64,000 bases of DNA from Rhizobium sp. FKY42 (lineage in GTDB: Bacteria > Pseudomonadota > Alphaproteobacteria > Rhizobiales > Rhizobiaceae). Position 1 is the stretch's first letter. Each line of letters starts with the position of its first letter. The notes under the pieces were generated by a model. That model saw only the letters and a list, made by a program, of their open reading frames with translations, searched no databases and was not told the DNA's origin. The DNA lies in NCBI RefSeq assembly GCF_005222835.1, contig NZ_STGA01000016.1:57841-121840 (forward strand). Reading direction: 5' to 3'. The position numbers and the translations under genes were made by a program. This document shows positions 27,956-36,005 of this stretch, in pieces.

Positions 27956-29461
27956 ATGCACAACACGTCAGACACGGTTCCGCTGATTTCGGTCGAGGCG
28001 ATTCACAAATCCTTTCCTGGCGTCAAGGCGCTTGTGAATGCGCGGTTCGACCTACGTCCGGGCGAAGTTCATGCGTTGATGGGGGAGAACGGCGCGGGTA
28101 AATCCACCCTCATGAAGATCATGACCGGCATCTATCAGCCGGATGCGGGCGAGATCCATGTGGGTGGTCAGAAGGTAAGCCTGTCCGATCCGCGCACGGC
28201 CCAGGCGCTGGGCATCAGCATTATCCATCAGGAACTATTCCTGATGAACCACCTGACGGCGGCACAGAACATCTACATCGGTCGCGAGCCTCGCAAGGGC
28301 TTCGGAATGTTCGTCGATGAAGCGAGAATGCGGGCCGATACGGCAGCGCTATTTGCCCGCATGAAGGTGGATCTCGATCCGGATGTCGAAGTGGGCACGC
28401 TCACGGTGGCGCGCCAGCAGCTTGTGGAGATCGCCAAAGCACTCTCCTTCAATTCTCGCATCCTGATCATGGATGAGCCGACATCCGCCATTAATGACAA
28501 GGAGGTGGAGCACCTATTTGCCATCATCAATGATCTGAAGGCCCATGGCGTGGGCATCATATACATCACGCACAAGATGGATGAAGTGAAGCGTATCGCC
28601 GACCGGGTGACAGTCATGCGCGACGGCCAGTATATCGATACCCTGCCTGCCGTCACGACCGACATGTCCAAGATAATCTCCCTCATGGTCGGCCGGGAAC
28701 TGGCGGACGCCACCCGCGCCACGGGTCAGGGCGGCGATGTGGTTCTGGATGTGAAGAACCTCAACAGCGGCCGCGCCATTCGCGATGTCAGCTTCTCGCT
28801 GCGCAAGGGCGAGATCCTGGGCTTTGCCGGGCTGATGGGGGCGGGTCGCACGGAGGTCGCGCGAGCCATTTTCGGCGCAGATCCCATCGACAGTGGCGAG
28901 ATCAGCATTCATGGGGTGACGCAGGCCATCCGCAGTCCGCAGGATGCCGTACGCCTGGGATTGGCCTATCTCAGCGAAGACCGAAAGCACTACGGGCTCG
29001 TGACCTCGATGACCGTCGGAGACAACGTCACCATGGCGTCCTGGCCGCGTTTCACCCGAAGCCGCTTTTTCATGAACGATGCGCGCATGCGCGAAGCCGC
29101 CAATGACTATGTTCAAAAACTACGGATCAAGACGCCCTCGGTCGATCAGGAAACACGCCTTCTGTCCGGCGGCAACCAGCAGAAGATCGTCATTTCCAAA
29201 TGGCTGCTGCGCGATTGCGATATCCTGATCTTCGACGAACCGACCCGCGGCATCGACATCGGCGCGAAAGCCGAAATCTACAAACTGCTGCAATCGCTGG
29301 CCGATCAGGGCAAGGCCATCATCGTCATCTCGTCCGAATTGCCGGAAGTGCTGCGGCTGTCACACCGCATTCTCGTGATGTGCGAGGGGCGGATCACCGG
29401 CGAACTTATGGGGCGTGACGCGACCCAGGAAAGCATCATGATACTTGCGACACAACGCTGA
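27956..29461 (+). CDS. Sugar ABC transporter ATP-binding protein (ribose/fructose type)
   Basis: A 501-residue double ABC ATPase. First cassette: Walker [15 protein letters not shown], Walker [14 protein letters not shown]. Second: [16 protein letters not shown], signature [17 protein letters not shown] and [14 protein letters not shown]. It belongs to the same monosaccharide family as RhaT. Order is ATPase, permease, binding protein. The set resembles rhizobial frcBCA fructose/ribose transporters, but the substrate cannot be fixed from sequence. Confidence 0.9.
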   Translation: MHNTSDTVPLISVEAIHKSFPGVKALVNARFDLRPGEVHALMGENGAGKSTLMKIMTGIYQPDAGEIHVGGQKVSLSDPRTAQALGISIIHQELFLMNHLTAAQNIYIGREPRKGFGMFVDEARMRADTAALFARMKVDLDPDVEVGTLTVARQQLVEIAKALSFNSRILIMDEPTSAINDKEVEHLFAIINDLKAHGVGIIYITHKMDEVKRIADRVTVMRDGQYIDTLPAVTTDMSKIISLMVGRELADATRATGQGGDVVLDVKNLNSGRAIRDVSFSLRKGEILGFAGLMGAGRTEVARAIFGADPIDSGEISIHGVTQAIRSPQDAVRLGLAYLSEDRKHYGLVTSMTVGDNVTMASWPRFTRSRFFMNDARMREAANDYVQKLRIKTPSVDQETRLLSGGNQQKIVISKWLLRDCDILIFDEPTRGIDIGAKAEIYKLLQSLADQGKAIIVISSELPEVLRLSHRILVMCEGRITGELMGRDATQESIMILATQR

Positions 29462-29487
29462 CAGGGCTCGACAAGGAAAAACCGATC

Positions 29488-30492
29488 ATGACCGATCTGA
29501 CACTCGACCAAGCCGGCAAGACAAAATCGGCCCTCGTTTCGACCTCCACCCTGCAAAAGGGCGTTGCCTTTGTGGTGCTGATAGCGCTGCTTGTCTTCTT
29601 CAGCGTCTTCACCGAGAATTTTGCCGCCTGGAACAACGTCGTCAACATCATGCAGGCCACCGCCGTCAACGGCGTTCTGGGCGTGGCGGTCACCTTCGTC
29701 ATCATTTCGGGCGGTATCGATCTGGCTGTCGGCACCATGATGACGCTGACTGCCGTGATGGCCGGCATCATTCTCACCAATCTCGGCATGCCCCTGCCGC
29801 TGGGTATTCTGGGGGCAATGGCTTCCGGCGCGGTCATGGGTGCGATCTCCGGAACGGCGGTCGCCAAGCTCAAGATCCCGCCGTTCATCGCCACGCTCGG
29901 CATGATGCAGATCGCGCGCGGCCTTGCACTCGTCTTCTCCGGCACACGTCCTATCTATTTCAACGACACGCCCAATTATGGCTTGATCTCACCGGAAAGT
30001 TCGCTTGCGCTTCTGATCCCGGGGCTCGAAATCCCCAATGGCGTGATGATCATGTTCATCGTCGCCATCATCGCCTCGATCATCCTCAACCGCACGCTGT
30101 TCGGGCGCTACATCTTTGCTCTCGGCAGCAATGAGGAGGCTGCGCGTCTCTCCGGCGTCAATGTCGACTTCTGGAAGATTCTGACCTATGCGCTCAGCGG
30201 CCTGATCTGCGGCATTGCCGGTCTCATCATATCGTCGCGCCTGAATTCGGCGCAGCCGGCGCTCGGGCTTGGCTATGAGCTGGATGCGATTGCCGCAGTC
30301 GTCATCGGCGGCACCTCGCTTTCCGGCGGGCGTGGCACCATTCTCGGCACCATTATCGGCGCCTTCATCATGAGCGTTCTCACCAACGGCCTTCGCATCA
30401 TGGGAGTGCAGGAGGAATGGAAGATCGTCGTGACGGGCGTCATCATCATCGTCGCCGTCTTCGTCGACATCATGCTGAGAAGGAGGGCCTGA
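29488..30492 (+). CDS. Sugar ABC transporter permease (ribose/fructose type)
   Basis: A 334-residue RbsC-type permease with about 8-10 hydrophobic helices. Family segments: VTFVIISGGIDLAVGTMMTL, KLKIPPFIATLGMMQIARGL and LGYELDAIAAVVIGGTSLSGG. It follows the ATPase gene by 26 nt; AAGGAAAAA stands before the ATG. It works with the ATPase and the binding protein downstream. Confidence 0.9.
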   Translation: MTDLTLDQAGKTKSALVSTSTLQKGVAFVVLIALLVFFSVFTENFAAWNNVVNIMQATAVNGVLGVAVTFVIISGGIDLAVGTMMTLTAVMAGIILTNLGMPLPLGILGAMASGAVMGAISGTAVAKLKIPPFIATLGMMQIARGLALVFSGTRPIYFNDTPNYGLISPESSLALLIPGLEIPNGVMIMFIVAIIASIILNRTLFGRYIFALGSNEEAARLSGVNVDFWKILTYALSGLICGIAGLIISSRLNSAQPALGLGYELDAIAAVVIGGTSLSGGRGTILGTIIGAFIMSVLTNGLRIMGVQEEWKIVVTGVIIIVAVFVDIMLRRRA

Positions 30493-30586
30493 TCGGCGAA
30501 AGAGAGGAGCTTTCGCAGGACTGGGAAATCGAACCGCAAGATGCGACGCCTCTTGCAACAAACAAACATATCAATGGGAGCGAGAT

Positions 30587-31522
30587 ATGAAGAAAACCAG
30601 CACCGCAGCCATTCTTGCCTTGAGCGCGGCATGCGTGTTCAGTACAGGTGCAAAAGCACAGGAAGCCTATTTTCCCATCGTCGCCAAGGGCTTCAGCCAC
30701 CAGTTCTGGCAGGCGGTCAAGGCCGGTGCGGACAAGGCTGCCAAGGCCAATGGCGTGAAGATTACCTTCGAAGGCCCGGAAACCGAGGCGCAGATCGACA
30801 AGCAGACGGATATCCTGAACGCAGCCATTGCCAAGAAGCCACAAGGCCTTGGCTTTGCCGCGCTCGATTCCAAAGCTCAGGTCCCAGCTCTGAAAAAGGC
30901 TGCAACCGCGGGCATCCCGATCGTGGCGTTTGACTCCGGCGTCGACAGCGATCTGCCGCTCACCACCTGCTCGACGGACAATAAGACAGCCGCGGCTGCC
31001 GCCGCTGACAAGATGGCGGAAGCCATTGGCGGAAAGGGCGAAATTGCTGCCGAGATCCACGATCAGACTTCCGCAACCGGTATCGGACGCCGCGACGGCT
31101 TCCTGAACCGCATCAAGGAGAAGTATCCGGATATCAAGGTCGTCGAAGTTCAATACGCCAACGACGCCCTGAAAGCCGCTGACGATATCAAGGCCATGTT
31201 GCAGGCTCATCCCAACATCAAGGGTATCTTTGCCTCCAACGAAGGTGCGGCCATCGGTCTCGCCGTTGCGCTGAAGGAGTCGGGCAAAAAGATCGTCGGC
31301 ATCGGCTTTGACTCAGGCAAAACCCAGAAGGATGCCATCAAGAGCGGCGCGCTTCTGGGCTCGATCACCCAGAACCCGGTCGGTATCGGCGAATGCGTCG
31401 TCAATTCGCTGGCAAAGGCCGTCAAGGGCGAGAAGCTGCCCAAGATTATCGATACCGGCTACTACTGGTACGACAAGAACAATATGAACGATCCAAAGAT
31501 CGCAGCGGTTCTTTACGATTGA
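30587..31522 (+). CDS. Periplasmic sugar-binding protein of the ABC transporter
   Basis: A 311-residue PBP type 1 protein. Signal peptide MKKTSTAAILALSAACVFS ends near AKAQ; the mature part begins YFPIVAKGFSHQFWQAVKAG. Family segments: GLGFAALDSKAQVPALKKA, IPIVAFDSGVDSD and IKGIFASNEGAAIGLAVALK. It lies 94 nt after the permease with its own GGGAGCGA ribosome site. A hairpin follows, and a decayed FGGY kinase gene lies downstream, so the sugar is probably one phosphorylated by an FGGY kinase in relatives. Confidence 0.9.
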   Translation: MKKTSTAAILALSAACVFSTGAKAQEAYFPIVAKGFSHQFWQAVKAGADKAAKANGVKITFEGPETEAQIDKQTDILNAAIAKKPQGLGFAALDSKAQVPALKKAATAGIPIVAFDSGVDSDLPLTTCSTDNKTAAAAAADKMAEAIGGKGEIAAEIHDQTSATGIGRRDGFLNRIKEKYPDIKVVEVQYANDALKAADDIKAMLQAHPNIKGIFASNEGAAIGLAVALKESGKKIVGIGFDSGKTQKDAIKSGALLGSITQNPVGIGECVVNSLAKAVKGEKLPKIIDTGYYWYDKNNMNDPKIAAVLYD

Positions 31523-31530
31523 TTAACAAG

Positions 31531-31554
31531 GGTGGGCGACTGATGTCGCCCACC
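31531..31554 (+). terminator. Hairpin after the sugar-binding protein gene
   Basis: GGTGGGCGAC (31531-31540) and GTCGCCCACC (31545-31554) form a perfect 10-bp stem with a TGAT loop. No T-run follows; it may stabilise the 3' end or terminate weakly between the convergent kinase remnant and the transporter operon. Confidence 0.55.
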
Positions 31555-31572
31555 TCGGCTCCGTGTCATTCC

Positions 31573-32060
31573 TCAACCTCGTGCACGTTCTTCGCGTGAC
31601 GTCAGGCACCAGGTCAGCGGCCAGAGCGCCTCGTACCGCCTGTTGTGGCGCGCCTCGAGTTTAGTCTCGACGGGCAGATATTCATCTGCCACGCGCGAAA
31701 GCGCATCCATGGCATCCCGCACGTTAGAAAACGCGCCGCCCGCAACGCTGCCGAGGATCGCATAATCGAGCAGAACCGGCTCTTGCGCAGAAATGGCAGT
31801 GACGGGCTTCTGCTGGCATCTGCGAGGATTTGGCGAACGAGCGTATCGGAACCGGCACCGCCGCAGATGACTACCCGTTCCGCGACAGCGCCGGATGCTT
31901 TCTGGGTATAGATGATCTGGCGCAGTCCGTAGCCGATGCCGCATAAGCCAGCGACATAAAGTGCGACCAGGCTTTCAAGATCCATCCCCAGGCCGGCGAT
32001 AACGGCGCGAGCATGGATAATCCGCCCCGTCTGATGCACCCCCCGATGGAAGGAACAATC
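31573..32060 (-). pseudogene. Truncated, frameshifted FGGY-family sugar kinase
   Basis: Only the C-terminal third of an FGGY kinase is readable. One frame (about 32060-31812) gives HARAVIAGLGMDLESLVALY and ERVVICGGAGSDTLVRQILAD, equivalent to the GG motif of the ATP site. The protein then continues in another frame from about 31809 with KPVTAISAQEPVLLDYAILG and SVAGGAFSNVRDAMDAL to a stop at 31573. A single-base frameshift near 31812 separates the halves, and the N-terminal two thirds are missing, replaced by unrelated DNA near the island border. It was probably the kinase partner of the transporter at 27956-31522. Confidence 0.75.
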
Positions 32061-32772
32061 GCTATCGACTTCGTCTTGGCGAACTACGCAGGACCCGTGT
32101 GGAAGCTGCTCAGAGACGATCCTCATTACAAGAAGCTTGTCGCGCCACACTTCGAGAAGATATGGCATCCGTTCTTCTCGGCTATTGCCGGCAGCTTTGG
32201 TCGAGAGCGGGTTGCCTATTCAAATTTCCTTTGCCCGTTCCTTTGGAATTGATCCAAGGGCTCCAAATCAGGAATCAACAGGGCTACGTCAATGGGGCAA
32301 GGGTCAACTCTCCCGAAGAATGGAGGGAAGTCGAGTCTCAGGTCACCTGGAACTTCAGGTCAGACGGGGTCGCCTTACCGCTTACCGACAAACGCAAAAC
32401 CGCCCCTGATGTTCAGAGGCGGTGTGGGAGATTTGGCGGTTAATCACCTGTTATATCGGTGTGATCAGCGATTCATGCTGGAACTGGTTGCGGGGGCCTG
32501 AATGCGCAGAGACTTGCAAAATGTGGTGCATCATTCACCAGATCAAATTGCTCGTACAGAACAGCGAGCGATCGTTCTGATTGGCCGGAGCCATCCTAAG
32601 ACCGCCAGTTCTGGTTCCGAAACGAACCTTCAGGGGACATCCTTCTCTATTTCATTCTTTTAAGGGGCGGGCGGAGCCTCTCTCGTCATCATTACTGCCT
32701 TCCGTTCTGTTGGAGTAGCCCGACCACCATCCCGCAGGAGCTGTCATCCTGGAAGGGAGGCAACCAAGCCAT
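32061..32772. other. Gene-poor left junction of the island
   Basis: About 710 bp with only short open frames and no recognisable protein. A hairpin-like ACCGCC...GGCGGT lies around 32399-32424. The 13-bp att-like sequence is at 32485-32497; from there to the stop of the 705-residue gene is about 275 bp without a gene. The DNA between the kinase remnant and the att site may be debris of earlier insertions. Confidence 0.5.
32485..32497. repeat. Left attachment-site-like repeat (copy of tRNA-fMet 3' end)
   Basis: TGGTTGCGGGGGC is identical to the last 13 bases (CCA end plus acceptor arm) of the initiator tRNA gene at 63935-63947. The similarity stops there, as expected for the short crossover repeat left by integration at a tRNA 3' end. 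Confidence 0.65.
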
Positions 32773-34890
32773 CTATTCAATGTAGCGATCGGGTTGCCAT
32801 TGCCTATCGCTGATCTTCGCGGCTGCCCAGACAATTGCCAAGATAACGGCGCTTGCTACTAAATATATGCCAAGCACGGGCCATACCACGCCATCGACAG
32901 ACCGCAGTTCTTCATTGGCAATTAAAAGCCCCCCAAGAAGATTTCCGCATATAGAAAGGGGAAAGCCGACAACCGCGATCGCATTCAATGTGGCCGCGGC
33001 TCTCACATCGCTGGAAGACACGACCATTGATTCAAGTTCAGCGACCTCGTCGAGCGCTGCAGTCAGACGGCCAAATCCATTCCAGCGACGTTCACACAGC
33101 TCCCGGAACTGGCGAACGAGAACATCCTCCTCGAATCTTGCGCTTTGCGCCCATGCTTGTCGAGCTTTCAGTTTCGCGCCATAAATTGCTTTGAGTGCCT
33201 TGCGCTTATACGTGGAGGAACCGGTGTCAATGGCCTTGATGACCAGCGGGCGGATAGTGTCATCTATGTGGTCAGCGATTGCCCTTGCACAGTCCAAAGT
33301 CGCGGCCACATCTCGCGCAGCTCGATCTAGTTCTCGTAAGGGGAAGTCAGCCCCGCTCGCGACTTCCAGCAATAGCATACCACGCGACGTAACGATGATA
33401 ATTCCGCCACGGGCTTCTATGACGTCGAACTCGTTTGCCGTGGGAAGCCTAGCCATATCAACGCGCCCCACATCGACGAACGCTGCGAGACTGGCGGCAA
33501 CGACCGGCGACCAGGCAATGGGTGCACCGTCCGTAGTAGGTGAGAGGCACAATCTTACCCCGTAAAGCTCTGTCCGCGCGTTAACCAGAACACGACGGGC
33601 GGCAGCCGGCGGACTGTTGAGTAGGTGCCAGGCTGACTCGTCTGGTTTCTCGTAGCGTCGAAGCGGGAGGTTCTGGACAGGCGCATAGAGCTGCCAAATC
33701 AACTCCAATATCTGTGACCACTCTAGACGCGTTCCCGGAAGCCTTTCTTCACCAATCACGACTGACTTTGGCGCTGCGATCAATGAATACAGCGGACGCC
33801 CCTCCCACCATGGCTCTCGGGAGGGCACACAGATTGGTGGCTCCTCCTTAAAACTGTACATGCTTGAGCGCACCGGTTCCCGAGGTCGACCGTAAGCGGG
33901 TCCACGCATTTCCTCGTACTCAAACCACGCCTTCTCCTCAGCGAGTTCAATTTCGATCCAAAGGCGCTTGAGATCAATGCCAACCGCAGGATCGGTGGAA
34001 ATGGTCATGTCAAAGCCAGTGCCGCTCAATGTCGGTCTGTACAATCCCCAGATCGGATAGCCGCGGCCAAGCGGGGCGGTTGTATCACGCCGAAGTAGGA
34101 CTTTCAGCATACCAGTAAACTCGACTTCCGTCATGAAAACGGCATCGAGATCCATGCGCCTTTTGGTACCAGCAATCGGGACCGATAGTTGGACCTTGAG
34201 GGCGCTGGCAAGCGCACGCGCGTAATGTGACCGTTCACGGGCCAGACTTGCGTGGGCAACTTCGTGCAAATTGCTCGCACGGGTGCCTGCACTAGATGGA
34301 AGCCGTCGTGGGATACTCCAAGGGTCAGCATCCGCGGCAATAAGCCCTGCAAGGTAATCGATCGCACTTGTCAAGACAGGCCGGAATGTATCGGAAACAG
34401 CGGGATCACTCCCGATTTTGCTATCATACATTGCATGGGTCAGAGCGTTGAGGAGCGCACCTGCCATACCGTCTACGTCTACTCCGCGTGATGTATAACC
34501 CTGCTCCCAGTCAGAGGCGAATTCGATCCAATCTTCGGGAAGATTACGTCCGGCCAATCGTTCCTTTAAGCAGTAAAGGGCAAGACATGTGTCTGGAGAT
34601 GCATCCTCAACAGCTATGGTCAATCCAGAAAACGGTTTCTCGGCACCAAACAATGGAATTGCGGCCCGCCACGAATTGAGATCGTCCTCGCTTGCTCGTG
34701 CGACGAACTCCGTTGCCGATCGCAATGGTGCATCAGGGACCTTGTGATTCAGCGATAAGCAGTCACCGACGAGTCCCGGTCGATCTCCTATCCCAACCTC
34801 CACTTGGCGCGGTATAAACTCACCGGGTTTCTGCCTGCCAAACACGATCTTGGTACTAAAAAACAGCGCTTCTCCGGCTTGCCCATCCAT
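32773..34890 (-). CDS. 705-residue protein with two C-terminal membrane helices, adjacent to CRISPR array 1
   Basis: I do not recognise the N-terminal about 480 residues; they look globular and soluble with no signal peptide. Residues about 500-625 form a long, charged, mostly helical region (RDVAATLDCARAIADHIDDT, then KLKARQAWAQSARFEEDVLV, then ERRWNGFGRLTAALDEVAEL). Two hydrophobic helices follow, about 634-657 (NAIAVVGFPLSICGNLLGGL) and 668-691 (VWPVLGIYLVASAVILAIVW), with a short tail. A soluble domain, long helices and a C-terminal helix pair is the topology of CorA-type channels, but the GMN signature is absent. The gene lies just below array 1 on the same strand as cas13a, RT-cas1 and cas2, and shares an upstream element with the array 1 leader. 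A membrane accessory of the type VI system is an inference. The N-terminus may differ by a few codons. Confidence 0.75.
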   Translation of the reverse strand: MDGQAGEALFFSTKIVFGRQKPGEFIPRQVEVGIGDRPGLVGDCLSLNHKVPDAPLRSATEFVARASEDDLNSWRAAIPLFGAEKPFSGLTIAVEDASPDTCLALYCLKERLAGRNLPEDWIEFASDWEQGYTSRGVDVDGMAGALLNALTHAMYDSKIGSDPAVSDTFRPVLTSAIDYLAGLIAADADPWSIPRRLPSSAGTRASNLHEVAHASLARERSHYARALASALKVQLSVPIAGTKRRMDLDAVFMTEVEFTGMLKVLLRRDTTAPLGRGYPIWGLYRPTLSGTGFDMTISTDPAVGIDLKRLWIEIELAEEKAWFEYEEMRGPAYGRPREPVRSSMYSFKEEPPICVPSREPWWEGRPLYSLIAAPKSVVIGEERLPGTRLEWSQILELIWQLYAPVQNLPLRRYEKPDESAWHLLNSPPAAARRVLVNARTELYGVRLCLSPTTDGAPIAWSPVVAASLAAFVDVGRVDMARLPTANEFDVIEARGGIIIVTSRGMLLLEVASGADFPLRELDRAARDVAATLDCARAIADHIDDTIRPLVIKAIDTGSSTYKRKALKAIYGAKLKARQAWAQSARFEEDVLVRQFRELCERRWNGFGRLTAALDEVAELESMVVSSSDVRAAATLNAIAVVGFPLSICGNLLGGLLIANEELRSVDGVVWPVLGIYLVASAVILAIVWAAAKISDRQWQPDRYIE

Positions 34891-35053
34891 GAAGAAATCT
34901 CGCGAGAACAGAGGGTAGAAAACTTTGCTCCATCGTTACGGTCAATCGGACATCGCCAGGTATGTTTGTCAAGTTGCCTCAAATTTAATTCTGAACACGA
35001 ACATTGTGATTTACTACCCGTCTGCCTCGAAGAAGCTTGATGAGGCGAATTGC
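34891..35053 (-). promoter_or_regulatory. Region upstream of the 705-residue gene with a leader-like element
   Basis: A 163-bp gap between array 1 and the membrane-protein gene. ATTTAATTCTGA at 34983-34994 (plus strand), preceded by CAAGTTG, repeats the arrangement at 35645-35665 in the array 1 leader (CAAGTTG, then ATTTAATTCTGA). In the gene's own direction it sits about 93 bp before the ATG, where a promoter would be. No exact -35/-10 pair is claimed. Confidence 0.45.
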
Positions 35054-35514
35054 AATGCAGTCGGCCGTCAAAATGGCCGTCGTTCCGAACACCCATACGA
35101 GACACCGCCGAGAACCTACAGGGTGCAGTCGGCCGTCAAAATGGCCGTCGTTCCGAACATCCGCAACGCGAACCCTCCGAAGAAAGGAGCGGTGCAGTCG
35201 GCCGTCAAAATGGCCGTCGTTCCGAACAAGCGGCCTTGCCGTAACCCCCCGCCCGCTTGGGGTGCAGTCGGCCGTCAAAATGGCCGTCGTTCCGAACGTT
35301 GCAGGCGCTTAACTAAGGAGGTTCGCCGCATGACACATGGTGCAGTCGGCCGTCAAAATGGCCGTCGTTCCGAACGTATGATAGGGGGTTTAACCCCACA
35401 AGGAGCATCGGTGCAGTCGGCCGTCAAAATGGCCGTCGTTCCGAACAGTTGCCAACAAGAGGAGAACCCTATGGCACGGTGCAGTCGGCCGTCAAAATGG
35501 CCGTCGTTCCGAAC
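35054..35514 (-). CRISPR. CRISPR array 1 (7 repeats, 6 spacers; type VI-A)
   Basis: Repeats of 37 nt at 35054, 35122, 35191, 35261, 35339, 35410 and 35478. Spacers are 31, 32, 33, 41, 34 and 31 nt in plus-strand order. The base before GTGCAG is G at every junction in both arrays, so the repeat is 37 rather than 36 nt. Read on the minus strand it begins GTTCGGAACGA, has stem CGGCC with an 8-nt loop (ATTTTGAC) and GGCCG, and ends with handle ACTGCACC. This resembles the Rhodobacter capsulatus Cas13a repeat as I remember it (same length, 5-bp stem, 8-nt loop, ACTGAACC end). The copy at 35054 has two altered bases at its handle end, marking it as the old, leader-distal repeat. Transcription is therefore toward lower coordinates with the leader at 35515-35709. 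Confidence 0.95.
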
Positions 35515-35709
35515 ACCATATGCGATAACGCATTGATGATACTGCCGCAAGTGCATACAAACCTGAGACTGAAAGCAAACAGGCAAGTTATCGACCAATT
35601 CCACTCACTAAGCGTGAGAATTTGCGCAAAAATCTCTTGTATTCCAAGTTGTTATTTAATTCTGAGGCAAATTTCATCCTCTAGGCTCAACAGAAGTCGT
35701 GGTTCTGGT
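35515..35709 (-). promoter_or_regulatory. Leader of CRISPR array 1
   Basis: A 195-bp AT-rich stretch between the cas2 stop and the leader-proximal repeat. Plus-strand TTCTGAGGC at 35660-35668 starts 146 bp from the array edge; the same 9-mer starts 147 bp from the edge of array 2. It overlaps ATTTAATTCTGA (35654-35665), which recurs upstream of the 705-residue gene. Assigned as leader from array polarity. Confidence 0.6.
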
Positions 35710-36000
35710 TCACATCATCCAAAAGCCGGTACTCGTTTCAATGGGTACCCCGGCGCCTCTTACGTCGCATTTCGTCTCACCGGATCGACCGATCGTGTAG
35801 ACTCGCAAGCTATCACTCTCCGCAAGCACGGCTTCTATGGATGCTGCGAGGCGGGCAGAGGCGCGGTCACTCATTCGCGCTTCAAACACAGAATACTGAA
35901 CCCGGACCGCTTCCTCCTCCAACAGTTTCGCAACCCTTCGGCGCCGCCTGTCGTCGGACACATCGTAGCAGAACACTCGTAGCTGCTGATAACGGCTCAT
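35710..36000 (-). CDS. cas2: CRISPR-associated endoribonuclease/adaptation protein Cas2
   Basis: A 96-residue Cas2. Typical order: FCYDVSDDRRRRRVAKLLEE with the conserved Asp early in strand 1, then VRVQYSVFEARM, the hallmark QxSVFE segment, then a short C-terminal strand region. It forms the Cas1-Cas2 integrase core with the RT-Cas1 fusion, whose stop is 5 nt upstream. The array 1 leader follows directly. Confidence 0.96.
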   Translation of the reverse strand: MSRYQQLRVFCYDVSDDRRRRRVAKLLEEEAVRVQYSVFEARMSDRASARLAASIEAVLAESDSLRVYTIGRSGETKCDVRGAGVPIETSTGFWMM

Positions 36001-36005
36001 AGGAA

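Noticed and set aside
32013..32443. Short plus-strand open frames near the left island border
   Set aside because: Two overlapping frames with no recognisable protein and antisense to the kinase remnant; treated as junction debris.
34925..35536. Open frames through array 1 encoding a repeated Gly-Arg-Gln-Asn-Gly-Arg-Arg-Ser peptide
   Set aside because: The frames are produced by the CRISPR repeat itself and shift with spacer length; there is no ribosome site and cas2 and both arrays explain the region.
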